Of a DNA stretch of 64,000 nt, positions 1 through 8,198 are shown in pieces. Position 1 is the first letter of the stretch, and every line of letters begins with the position of its first letter. The notes beneath the pieces were generated by a model that ran no database searches, had not been told where the DNA came from, and was given only the letters and a program-made list of their open reading frames with translations. This stretch comes from JBEVJC01 sp040510375 (GTDB lineage Bacteria; Bacteroidota; Bacteroidia; Chitinophagales; Chitinophagaceae): positions 185,444 through 249,443 of the forward strand of contig JBEVJC010000016.1 in the NCBI GenBank assembly GCA_040510375.1, given 5' to 3'. Made by a program: the position numbers and the translations under genes.

Positions 1-1
1 C

Positions 2-2275
2 ACAAAGGATGGGCATCCTGCGTCGATGGTAAATATTACCATCGAACAATTAAAGAAGGGTACTGTAAGTGGCGAGGACGGGAAATTTATTTTCCGTAAA
101 CTGCCAGCTGGTACTTATACCCTTGTTGCATCCCACGCGGGACTGAGCACTGTCAGCCAGTCGGTCACCATTAAAGGCGAAGAATCTTTCCAGGTAAATA
201 TTTCATTAGCCGAAACTGCCGGCCAGCTTGAAGAAGTAATTGTGAGCAGCCGCCACACACTGAATGTAAAACCCGTAACGGCAGGTAAGGTAGCCATCGA
301 TCCGTTCGACCTTCCGCAGGCCGTGACCATTATCAACGCTTCGCAAATGCGCGACCAGCAGGCACAACGACTGAGCGATGTTATAAAAAATGTAAACGGT
401 GTTTATCTTTCAGGTGCAAGGGCCGGAACCCAGGAGACTTTCTCCGCAAGGGGTTATGGCCTTGGTAGTAATAACCTGTTCAGGAATGGATCAAGGGTGA
501 ATTCCGGAGCATTTCCGGAAATGAGTTCACTTGAAAGGGTAGAAGTGTTGAAAGGAAGTGCAGCTATCCTGTATGGTAATGTTGCTCCGGGTGGAATTGT
601 AAACATGGTGACTAAACAACCAAAGTTCAACTTTGGTGGTGAAGTATCAATGCGCGCGGGTAGTTATGATTTATACAAACCTGCTGTTGACTTTTACGGT
701 CCCATCAGTAAATCAGTTGCCTTCCGTGTAAACGGTACATACGAATCGGCAAAGAGTTATCGCGATGTGGTAAGCTCTGAACGATATTATGTAAATCCTT
801 CCCTGCTGTTTAAGCTGGGAAAACATACAGAGCTGTTGGTACAGGGCGACTACCTCAGCCATGATTTCACACCTGATTTCGGTATCGGTACAATCGGCAA
901 CACCATCGTAACCGATGTGCCACGTTCCACCTTCTTTGGTACCAGCTGGCAGTATGCAAAAACCCGTCAGACCACCGCTGGTTTTACCCTGAAACAGGGA
1001 CTGAGCCAGAACTGGAACCTCACAGTAAACGGATCGTACCAGCAATATAAACGCGATTATTTTTCAACAGAAAGGATCCAGGCTGCTGAAAACGGCGACT
1101 GGAAACGCCCATTGGGCAGGACCAATACCCGTGAAAATTACCTGGTGGGACAGGCCGACCTGACCGGTAAATTTTATACCGGAAAAATTTCACACACAGT
1201 ACTTATTGGTGCCGATGTGGAACAATACATGACAAAGGCGTACACGTATACAGTACCAACTGTGTATGACAGTATCAACCTGCTGGATCCCGACAAGTAT
1301 ACCCCGCGTACGGATATGCCAAACCTGACCGCTACCAGGTTTACTGAAACACCCGTGTTCCGTACGGGTGCCTATGTCCAGGACCTGGTTAGCCTCAGCG
1401 AAAAGTTTAAGTTACTGGCTGGTATCCGCTGGTCGATGCAGGACGCACAACGCGTTGAATCAACCGACCTGGCCAATGGTGATAAATCAAAAAGCGGTAC
1501 TCCCAAAACCGACAAGGCATTCACTCCACGTTTAGGTTTGGTGTATCGCCCGGTTTCGACTACATCGTTCTTTGTAAGTTATGCAAACAGTTTCTCCGTC
1601 AACAGCGGTACCGATGCCTGGTTAAAGGCACTCAAACCATCCATCATTGACCAGTACGAAGCCGGTGTTAAAAATGATTTCCTGAAAGGCAAACTCTCGG
1701 TTAATCTTACCGCATACCGGATCGTAAATAATAACCTGGCGCAGACAGCCCTGCTTGATTCGCTGGGTAATGTGAACAACAATACCGCTATTAAGGAACT
1801 GACTGGCCAGACCACCAGTGATGGTATAGAACTTGACCTGGTAGGACATCCATTTAAGGGTCTCGATGTTACTGCGGGTTATAGTTATAACTACATGCGT
1901 TATACAAAGACTGAAAATACAAAGGGCAACTATGAAGAAGGCCAGCGCCTGGTGAACAACCCGGCACACACAGCCAATGCTACCGCTTTTTATTCCTTTA
2001 AAGCTTTCAGGGTTGGTGCTTCTTATAACTATGTTGGAAAGAGGACCGGTGGATGGAATAACCAGATCGGACAGACGCAGACATACGATCGCCGTATTCC
2101 GGTCGCAGGTTTTTCCACTGTTGATCTTTCAGCAGGATACCGTTATAAAAAACTGGATCTCCTGGTCAAGTTGTCCAATATCGGCAATACCTTCAGCTAC
2201 TACGTTCACGAGAACTATAGCGTAAACCCGATCCCTCCAAGACAGATCCTTGCCAGTCTCGCATACCGGTTCTGA
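2..2275 (+). CDS. TonB-dependent siderophore-type receptor (5' truncated by window edge)
   Basis: Outer-membrane, TonB-powered importer, probably of a ferric siderophore. The frame is open to the first base of the window, and the residues before the first ATG (position 26) already belong to a carboxypeptidase-like regulatory domain (DGKFIFRKLPAGTYTLVASH), so the true start lies upstream. A plug domain follows (DQQAQRLSDVIKNVNGVYLS, then VEVLKGSAAILYGNVAPGGI), then a long beta-barrel ending in Tyr-Arg-Phe, the usual aromatic C-terminus. The family assignment is firm; the ligand is not shown by the sequence. A terminator follows and an AraC regulator starts 83 bp downstream, which could control it. 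Confidence 0.93.
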   Translation, partial: TKDGHPASMVNITIEQLKKGTVSGEDGKFIFRKLPAGTYTLVASHAGLSTVSQSVTIKGEESFQVNISLAETAGQLEEVIVSSRHTLNVKPVTAGKVAIDPFDLPQAVTIINASQMRDQQAQRLSDVIKNVNGVYLSGARAGTQETFSARGYGLGSNNLFRNGSRVNSGAFPEMSSLERVEVLKGSAAILYGNVAPGGIVNMVTKQPKFNFGGEVSMRAGSYDLYKPAVDFYGPISKSVAFRVNGTYESAKSYRDVVSSERYYVNPSLLFKLGKHTELLVQGDYLSHDFTPDFGIGTIGNTIVTDVPRSTFFGTSWQYAKTRQTTAGFTLKQGLSQNWNLTVNGSYQQYKRDYFSTERIQAAENGDWKRPLGRTNTRENYLVGQADLTGKFYTGKISHTVLIGADVEQYMTKAYTYTVPTVYDSINLLDPDKYTPRTDMPNLTATRFTETPVFRTGAYVQDLVSLSEKFKLLAGIRWSMQDAQRVESTDLANGDKSKSGTPKTDKAFTPRLGLVYRPVSTTSFFVSYANSFSVNSGTDAWLKALKPSIIDQYEAGVKNDFLKGKLSVNLTAYRIVNNNLAQTALLDSLGNVNNNTAIKELTGQTTSDGIELDLVGHPFKGLDVTAGYSYNYMRYTKTENTKGNYEEGQRLVNNPAHTANATAFYSFKAFRVGASYNYVGKRTGGWNNQIGQTQTYDRRIPVAGFSTVDLSAGYRYKKLDLLVKLSNIGNTFSYYVHENYSVNPIPPRQILASLAYRF

Positions 2276-2315
2276 TAAACTGTTTTTTCCGCACCGGTAA
2301 CGGTTGTAAATCTTT

Positions 2316-2340
2316 AACGCCCCTGCCAGGGGCGTTTTTA
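2316..2340 (+). terminator. Intrinsic terminator after TonB receptor
   Basis: Perfect 9-bp stem (AACGCCCCT at 2316-2324 with AGGGGCGTT at 2328-2336), 3-nt loop, followed by a T-rich run. It separates the receptor from the AraC gene. Confidence 0.85.
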
Positions 2341-2358
2341 TTTTATATTTACAGGTAT

Positions 2359-3231
2359 ATGACATCAGTTGCACCCCGGACAGATACTGGTATCAGTACA
2401 AATATGCTGCCCTTCGAGATCCATACCATGACATGGATCGAGGAGAACAGGAGTGCTTTTCGCAGGGAAGCTCACCGGCATAACTATTATGTGGTCATCT
2501 GGTTTATCAGTGGAAAGGGTTTTCATATAATTGATCTGGAACGGTTCGAATTAGAACCCGGAACAGTGTATTGCCTCGCACCCGGGCAGGTGCATCAGTT
2601 GGTAACCGAAGGTCCGGTTGAAGGGTATGTCATTTCTTTCACCAACGAATTCATTGGCGAGTCCGCCAGCCAGGTTGCCGTATTGTTCGGCGGTTACACT
2701 TCAGGTGCAAAAGGATATAAAGGGCTGGTTACGGTGACGGAAGAAATGCGTTCCGAGCTGGAGATAATCGTGAGTCAGCTACAAAAGGAATTTGTCAATT
2801 TTTTTCTTTTACGTTCCGAGATCCTGCGTGATTATCTCCGCATTTTCCTGGTTTACCTGAGCCGGCGTTCTGAATTACCCCAGCAACCCGCTGCAATACC
2901 AAAGGGCGCTGAGATCAACAGGAGGTTTCAATCCCTGCTTGAAAAAAATTTCATGAAACAACACCTGGTTTCAGAATACGCATCGGCTTTGGTAGTAAGT
3001 CCGGGTTATCTGAATGAAGTGGTCAAGAAGGTCACCGGTTTTCCCGCAAGCCATCATATCCGGCAACGGATTGTACTGGAAGCAAAGAGGCATGCCATGT
3101 ATAGTGGAAATGCCATGAAGGAAATTGCCTATGAACTGGGTTTTGATGATGTTGCCCATTTCAGCAAGTTTTTTAAGGCAGTGGCCGGAATGAGTTTCAC
3201 CGATTTTAAAAAATCCTATGAACGTTTATAA
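2359..3231 (+). CDS. AraC-family transcriptional regulator
   Basis: Cytoplasmic DNA-binding regulator of 290 residues. The N-terminal half (about residues 20-115) is a cupin-like sensing region (HRHNYYVVIWFISGKGFHII, then LEPGTVYCLAPGQVHQL). The C-terminal ~100 residues form the AraC double helix-turn-helix; the second HTH shows MKEIAYELGFDDVAHFSKFFK and the end shows GMSFTDFKKS. It starts at ATG 2359; ATG 2404 is a possible alternative. It lies between a TonB receptor with its own terminator and a rightward run of YceI, dioxygenase and hydrolase genes, so either side could be its target. The inducer is unknown. Confidence 0.92.
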   Translation: MTSVAPRTDTGISTNMLPFEIHTMTWIEENRSAFRREAHRHNYYVVIWFISGKGFHIIDLERFELEPGTVYCLAPGQVHQLVTEGPVEGYVISFTNEFIGESASQVAVLFGGYTSGAKGYKGLVTVTEEMRSELEIIVSQLQKEFVNFFLLRSEILRDYLRIFLVYLSRRSELPQQPAAIPKGAEINRRFQSLLEKNFMKQHLVSEYASALVVSPGYLNEVVKKVTGFPASHHIRQRIVLEAKRHAMYSGNAMKEIAYELGFDDVAHFSKFFKAVAGMSFTDFKKSYERL

Positions 3232-3257
3232 ACTTCCTGGCCAATAAACTATTTCTT

Positions 3258-3839
3258 ATGGAAAAAAATGTCATACAAACCATCTGGGCCATTGATCCCA
3301 TTCATTCGCAGATTCGTTTTGAAGCCAGGTATTTACTTAGTCACGTTTCGGGATGGTTTCCTGATTTTGAAGGCACGGTTATTTCATCGGGTGAAGGGTT
3401 CGACCAGAGTGAACTGCGGGTAGCAATTTATACCAACTCTGTTTATACCGGAAACAATGAACGCGACCGGCACCTGCGGTCGGCCGATTTTTTCGATGCC
3501 ATCAATTATCCCGTAATCGGTTTTCATTCCACCGGTGTTAACCAGGCAGAGGGGGATTTGCTGAAGATCACGGGTTTACTTGATATAAAGGGAATACAGG
3601 TGAAACAGGAAATGGAGACGAGGTACCTGGGTGTGCAACCGGACCAGCTGGGAAATATAAAAGCAGGATTTTCATTGGATGCATTGTTTAACCGGAAGGA
3701 TTTCGGCATCTCCTGGAACCAGTTGCTTGACAAGGGTGGGACGCTGCTATCCGACGAAATCCGCGTCCATGCTGATGTCCAGCTTCTCCGTTTAACTTCA
3801 CCTCCGGCCTCACCGGGATTTGTACAACAAAATCAGTAA
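3258..3839 (+). CDS. YceI-like lipid-binding protein
   Basis: 193 residues covering one YceI lipocalin-like barrel (WAIDPIHSQIRFEARYL near the start; YTNNERDRHLRSADFFDA-type core, seen here as NNERDRHLRSADFFDA; KDFGISWN near the end). The family binds isoprenoid or other amphiphilic molecules and is often induced by stress. No signal peptide is visible, so it is probably cytoplasmic, unlike E. coli YceI. It starts 26 bp after araC and precedes a dioxygenase/hydrolase pair, suggesting one transcription unit. Confidence 0.9.
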   Translation: MEKNVIQTIWAIDPIHSQIRFEARYLLSHVSGWFPDFEGTVISSGEGFDQSELRVAIYTNSVYTGNNERDRHLRSADFFDAINYPVIGFHSTGVNQAEGDLLKITGLLDIKGIQVKQEMETRYLGVQPDQLGNIKAGFSLDALFNRKDFGISWNQLLDKGGTLLSDEIRVHADVQLLRLTSPPASPGFVQQNQ

Positions 3840-3918
3840 GATAGCCATTGAAAGGCCTGTTGTTATGGTGGACATTTGTGTAGTTATTGAACTGCATTAT
3901 AAACATCAACCTAAAATC

Positions 3919-4866
3919 ATGACAGACAGAATAAAGGGCATCCACCACATTACGGCTGTTGCCGGCGATGCCCAACGTAATCTCGATTTTTACAGCAAAA
4001 CACTCGGACTCCGCCTGGTAAAAAAGACCGTCAACTTTGATGACCCGGGAACCTATCACCTTTATTATGGTAACGAACAGGGTGAACCCGGTACCATTCT
4101 TACTTTCTTTCCCTGGAAACATGTAAAACAGGGAATGACCGGTACCGGTATGGCAACGGAAATCGGGTATTCCGTTCCGGCAGGCAGCCTGGAGTTCTGG
4201 AAAGAACGTCTTTCCAACGCGGGCATCAGCAGCTCGGATATAAATAAATCATTCGGGGAAGATTATATTTCGTTCCGTGATCCGGATGGCCTTACACTGA
4301 AATTGATTGTACCACAAACACCCGACACACGTACGCCATGGGTGAATGGGGGTATCAGTGAAGAAAATGCGTTAAAGGGATTTCACAGTATTGTACTGAC
4401 GTTGAACGATGGTAAACAAACCGCTGCAATCCTGACGGATGTGTTCGGTTATAAACTGGTAAATAAGGAAGGTAATACTTCGCGTTACACAACAGATGCT
4501 ATTGAGGGTGCTTCTGTGGTGGATATAATTGAAATACCTGATGGCCGGCCGGGTACCGTTGCCGGTGGAACAAATCACCATGTGGCATTCAGGGTGAAGG
4601 ATGAAAAGACATTGATGGAATACAGGGCAAAAATTTCATCGCTTGGATTTAATATTACTCCGAAGATTGACCGCAACTATTTTTATTCGCTTTATTTCCG
4701 CGAACCCGGTGGTGTATTGTTTGAGATAGCCACTGATAATCCTGGTTTTGCTGTAGACGAAAAACTGGAAGAGCTGGGCAGTAACCTGAAACTTCCCGAA
4801 CAATATGAAGGCAGGCGCACCGATATTGAAAGGGTACTTCCTAAACTTGAACTGGTAAATAATTAA
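3919..4866 (+). CDS. VOC-family ring-cleaving dioxygenase (MhqO/LinE-like)
   Basis: 315-residue two-domain vicinal-oxygen-chelate protein. The ATG at 3919 (MTDRIKGIHHITAV) is chosen because the frame upstream opens only at a TTG overlapping yceI and adds 33 residues unlike the family. Each half has the VOC fold: first domain IHHITAVAGD and RDPDGLTLKL; second domain FHSIVLTL, NHHVAFRV and GGVLFEIATD, giving the usual His and Glu metal ligands. Homologues such as B. subtilis MhqO/MhqA open the rings of (hydro)quinones. A hydrolase gene follows after 5 bp, as in mhq loci, so quinone or aromatic electrophile detoxification is the best inference. Confidence 0.85.
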   Translation: MTDRIKGIHHITAVAGDAQRNLDFYSKTLGLRLVKKTVNFDDPGTYHLYYGNEQGEPGTILTFFPWKHVKQGMTGTGMATEIGYSVPAGSLEFWKERLSNAGISSSDINKSFGEDYISFRDPDGLTLKLIVPQTPDTRTPWVNGGISEENALKGFHSIVLTLNDGKQTAAILTDVFGYKLVNKEGNTSRYTTDAIEGASVVDIIEIPDGRPGTVAGGTNHHVAFRVKDEKTLMEYRAKISSLGFNITPKIDRNYFYSLYFREPGGVLFEIATDNPGFAVDEKLEELGSNLKLPEQYEGRRTDIERVLPKLELVNN

Positions 4867-4871
4867 AAAAT

Positions 4872-5507
4872 ATGAAACAAGATTTATACCTGCGGGCAGG
4901 GGCTGATCCGGACAGCTCCGGTAAAGCCCTTGTGATGATTCACGGCAGGGGAGGTTCCGCATCGGATATTCTTCAGCTGGCCAATCACCTGCCCGTGGAG
5001 GAGTTCTCTCTTATCGCACCACAGGCGCCGGGGAATACCTGGTATCCGTATTCATTTATGGCCCCCGTAGCGCAAAACCAGCCATCGCTGGATCAATCGC
5101 TCCAAATGCTTGATCATGTGCGGAAGGATCTGAACAGTCGTGGTATAACTGACGAAAACATGTACTGGCTGGGCTTTTCACAAGGGGCATGCCTGACATT
5201 GGAATACCTGACGCGTAATGCTACCAGGTACGGAGGGGTGATTGCATTTACCGGCGGCCTGATTGGAGCTACGCCGGATGAAAACAATTATAACGGTAAT
5301 TTTAAACGAACGCCCATGCTGATCGCAAGCAGTGATCCCGATCCGCATGTGCCGGTTGAGCGGGTACAGGAATCAGCCACCATTATCAATAAGATGGAGG
5401 CCGACCTGCTGACCAGGATTTACCACAATATGGGTCACACCATTACCAGGGATGAAATTCAGCTGGCAATCAGTCATGTCTTTAAAAAAGTAAAATCGGC
5501 CTTATGA
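4872..5507 (+). CDS. Phospholipase/carboxylesterase-family alpha/beta hydrolase (MhqD-like)
   Basis: 211-residue cytoplasmic serine hydrolase. The oxyanion region is MIHGRGGSA, the nucleophile elbow GFSQGA (Ser103), the acid SSDPDPHVP (Asp157) and the base NMGHT (His189), so the triad is complete. It lies 5 bp after the VOC dioxygenase; in Bacillus the equivalent MhqD accompanies MhqO in hydroquinone resistance. The substrate cannot be read from the sequence; an ester or thioester product of ring cleavage is an inference from context. Confidence 0.87.
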   Translation: MKQDLYLRAGADPDSSGKALVMIHGRGGSASDILQLANHLPVEEFSLIAPQAPGNTWYPYSFMAPVAQNQPSLDQSLQMLDHVRKDLNSRGITDENMYWLGFSQGACLTLEYLTRNATRYGGVIAFTGGLIGATPDENNYNGNFKRTPMLIASSDPDPHVPVERVQESATIINKMEADLLTRIYHNMGHTITRDEIQLAISHVFKKVKSAL

Positions 5508-5558
5508 ATTCATCTCTGGCATATCCATTGATGATTATCAGCAATCAACCAACATTGA

Positions 5559-5846
5559 ATGGAAAACACGTTCTGTATAAAACTTACAATCATGACAGCC
5601 AGCGGCCATGAAGTTTTCGGTGAATTCTTCCTGGGGCAGAACAGGAAGATCGCTGAGAATATTTTTCAGCAGCTCCGGGGCGACCGGGAAGTGGATGACC
5701 GCAATATCCTGCAGCTTGACCTGATGGAATCCAGGAATGGTTTACCCGTCAATATAAAGATGATGACCTGCGACCTGGATGAACTCCAGGAAAACTGCCG
5801 GATAATTACCAAGGAAATGTTCCGGGTATTTAACCTGGAAGAGTGA
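5559..5846 (+). CDS. Small conserved-type hypothetical protein
   Basis: 95-residue soluble acidic protein, not recognised. It contains a beta-rich N-terminus (CIKLTIMTASGHEVFGEFFLG) and an amphipathic helix (NRKIAENIFQQLRGD), then LDLMESRNGLPVNIKMMTCDLDELQENC. Codon use matches the neighbours, and it lies 51 bp after the hydrolase on the same strand, so it is probably a real gene, possibly in the same transcript. An internal ATG at 5592 could be the true start. No function is proposed. Confidence 0.6.
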   Translation: MENTFCIKLTIMTASGHEVFGEFFLGQNRKIAENIFQQLRGDREVDDRNILQLDLMESRNGLPVNIKMMTCDLDELQENCRIITKEMFRVFNLEE

Positions 5847-5983
5847 CGGGCCGGTCCGACCGGTTATCCCTTGATGGAAGGGATAAATGCGGCAAATGAC
5901 AGCACTATATTCAAGCTGGACCTTAACTGCCCGGTTTCTCTCAAAACAATACAATTTCGTAGCTTTCGTTTTCAATTTTGTTC

Positions 5984-6322
5984 ATGCGTACCATCCTGCT
6001 TTTAGCCGCTTCCAACATCTTCATGACCTTTGCCTGGTATTATCATTTAAAACATGAGGGTTGGCCTTTATGGAAAGCAATCCTGGTAAGCTGGTGCATT
6101 GCCCTGATCGAATATTGCCTGGCTGTGCCCGCTAACCGACTGGGTAAGGCCGGTGGTTTCAGCCTGTTCCAGTTAAAGGTTATACAGGAAATTATAACAC
6201 TGGTGGTATTTGCATTTTTTGCAGTGTATGTGATGAAGGAAAGTTTTCACTGGCGCTACCTGGTCAGTTTTGGTTTATTATTGGGAGCCGCTTATTTTAT
6301 GTTTACCAAACGTTTTGGCTGA
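5984..6322 (+). CDS. DMT-superfamily small membrane protein (DUF486)
   Basis: 112-residue protein of four hydrophobic helices: RTILLLAASNIFMTFAWYYHL, LWKAILVSWCIALIEYCLAV, VIQEIITLVVFAFFAVYVM and YLVSFGLLLGAAYFMF. The central sequence EYCLAVPANRLG is typical of the DUF486 family, which is related to drug/metabolite transporters. ATG 5984 is preferred to the TTG two codons upstream. The transported substrate is unknown. The 166 bp that follow (to the peroxiredoxin) show no gene. Confidence 0.88.
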   Translation: MRTILLLAASNIFMTFAWYYHLKHEGWPLWKAILVSWCIALIEYCLAVPANRLGKAGGFSLFQLKVIQEIITLVVFAFFAVYVMKESFHWRYLVSFGLLLGAAYFMFTKRFG

Positions 6323-6488
6323 GGGTACTTTCAAATCATAGCGTTCAATAATCTGATTCGTAAATATACCTGGGTTTTCCAACGCAACCCGGATAACCTT
6401 CAATTCGTCTGACAAGCGTGAATCTGATGTACTCCGGTTGTTCCCGATATCGATTCCCTTATTAACTTCGTAACCACAATCCTGGTAA

Positions 6489-7079
6489 ATGAAAAAGTCA
6501 CTCTTATCGCTGCTGTTTGTTTGTCTTACATCATTGTTGCTGGCGCAGGAAGCACCCGAAGGTTTATTCCTCAATTCGAAGGCGGCTGATTTTAAAGGCA
6601 CTGACCAGGATGGCAACACCGTCAGGCTGAAGGACCTTTTAAAAAAGGGAAAAGTGGTATTGGTTTTTTATCGCGGACAGTGGTGTCCGTCCTGTAATAA
6701 ATACTTGTCATTATTGAATGATTCGCTGCAGGCGATCAATGGGAAGGGTGCCGCGGTTGTAGCCATCACTCCTGAAACTCCGGAAAATGTGGTGAAGACC
6801 GTTGAAAAAACAAAGGTTACATTTCCAATCCTGAGTGATGAAGGATTAAAGATTATGAAGGCCTATGATGTGGAGTTTGAAGTGCCCGAGAATACTATTA
6901 CCCGCTACCGCAATTCCGGTATCAATATCGCGGAGAATAATGGGAAGAATGGAAATTTCCTTCCGATACCTGCCACCTATATTATCGATAAGGAGTCTAC
7001 CGTGATCTATCGTTTCTTTAACCAGGATTATAAAAAACGACCATCCATAGCGGAGATCATGGCAGTGCTGGCTAAATAA
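6489..7079 (+). CDS. Exported AhpC/TSA-type peroxiredoxin-like protein
   Basis: 196 residues: Sec signal peptide (KKSLLSLLFVCLTSLLLAQ, cleavage near residue 20) followed by a thioredoxin-fold domain. The active-site segment VFYRGQWCPSCNKYL has Cys66 as likely peroxidatic cysteine and Cys69, a CxxC arrangement that also allows disulfide reductase activity. Later segments VVAITPETPENV, FPILSDEG and PATYIIDKE match the peroxiredoxin/BCP scaffold. Predicted location is the periplasm or cell surface. Its 3' end overlaps the convergent gene by 8 bp. Confidence 0.88.
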   Translation: MKKSLLSLLFVCLTSLLLAQEAPEGLFLNSKAADFKGTDQDGNTVRLKDLLKKGKVVLVFYRGQWCPSCNKYLSLLNDSLQAINGKGAAVVAITPETPENVVKTVEKTKVTFPILSDEGLKIMKAYDVEFEVPENTITRYRNSGINIAENNGKNGNFLPIPATYIIDKESTVIYRFFNQDYKKRPSIAEIMAVLAK

Positions 7080-8088
7080 CCAGTCTTGCCACTTTACCCT
7101 TATTTCCAACCAGGAAAACGGCGGTCCCGATCCGCGCAATGCGGCAGGTATTAAAACCTTCCTTACTGATAAGTGTCCAGTTTTTGCCCGCGTCTGTCGA
7201 CAGATCGATTCCATTGATCCCGCAGCATATGATGACTTTATCTGACAGGTATTCCACCGAGCTGCGATACCCATGGGGCGGGGTTTTGGGCACTCTCCAT
7301 TTTTTTCCGGCATCAGTTGTATAGATACAGTTACCGGTTGTGGAATCAGGATGGGCAAAGTCGCCTCCAACAATAATCATTCTCTTTGATCGACGTTGGG
7401 AATTGCCATTATCGTATACATCAATTGAATTGGCTCCGGTTGATTCGGTACCCTGTTTCAATGTCAGCAACGTTTTCTTCGAACCTGCGATCAGATGGGA
7501 AGAAAGTCCACCTGAAACAAGCAGGTAATTATTATTTGAAAAAAAGCGCAGGTTGCTGCCACTCGCTGCAAAAAAAGCTTCGCCGCTATCGAGCCGGGGT
7601 GCTTCCGTTATTTGTTCCCAGGTATTACCGCTGTTGTTGGTGATGGCCATGAAGGCCCTTCCATCGATCGGGTCGCCGATCACCATTCCGTCCTGGTTAT
7701 TTGAAAAATCCATGGCATCGAGGAACATGCCCTTGGTTTTGTTTTCAAAAACGACCTTCCAGGTTTCGCCGCCATCAGTTGTTTTAAGCATGTAGGCTGG
7801 TTCGCCCACCGCCATGATGATCGCCACATTTGCATCAAAAGCTTCGATATCGCGGAATTCTGTTTTCTCAAATCCTTTTACGATGGTCCATTTCCAGTTT
7901 TTACCGGCATTGGTACTGCGGCCAACCATTCCGTGGCTGCCACTGACCCATAGTACGTTATCATTTACAACACTCAGGCCGCGGAGGCTGGACTGATTAC
8001 CACTGGTCAGGATCACCAGGGAAGGTTGCTGGGCACTTATGGAAAGAAAGAAAAGACAGGTAAGGGTCAGGAATAGTGTATTTTTCAT
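7072..8088 (-). CDS. YCF48/BNR-type beta-propeller exported protein
   Basis: 338 residues with a signal peptide (KNTLFLTLTCLFFLSISAQ). Start ATG 8088 is chosen because the frame upstream lacks family features and runs under the divergent gene's promoter. Repeated blades carry BNR/YCF48-like units: SGSHGMVGRSTNAGKNWKW, MLKTTDGGETWKV, ITNNSGNTWEQIT, IYTTDAGKKWRVP and DLSTDAGKNWTLIS. This is the photosystem-stability-factor-like oxidoreductase family, common and functionally undefined in Bacteroidota. Divergent from the 8199 lipoprotein; its stop codon (7072-7074) lies inside the peroxiredoxin gene end. Confidence 0.85.
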   Translation of the reverse strand: MKNTLFLTLTCLFFLSISAQQPSLVILTSGNQSSLRGLSVVNDNVLWVSGSHGMVGRSTNAGKNWKWTIVKGFEKTEFRDIEAFDANVAIIMAVGEPAYMLKTTDGGETWKVVFENKTKGMFLDAMDFSNNQDGMVIGDPIDGRAFMAITNNSGNTWEQITEAPRLDSGEAFFAASGSNLRFFSNNNYLLVSGGLSSHLIAGSKKTLLTLKQGTESTGANSIDVYDNGNSQRRSKRMIIVGGDFAHPDSTTGNCIYTTDAGKKWRVPKTPPHGYRSSVEYLSDKVIICCGINGIDLSTDAGKNWTLISKEGFNTCRIARIGTAVFLVGNKGKVARLVI

Positions 8089-8171
8089 CCGGGGATAATA
8101 TCCCGGTAAGATAAAACGTTCTCTGCATATTGCGAAACCGCCGCCGGTTCCGGATCCCACCTGAAAACACT

Positions 8172-8179
8172 TATTTTTG
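8172..8179 (+). promoter_or_regulatory. -7 promoter element of repeat lipoprotein
   Basis: TATTTTTG fits the Bacteroidota TAnnTTTG element and lies 19 nt before ATG 8199, giving a very short leader. No clear TTG at the -33 position was found, so this is tentative. Confidence 0.45.
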
Positions 8180-8198
8180 TGAACATCAACCAAGGTTA

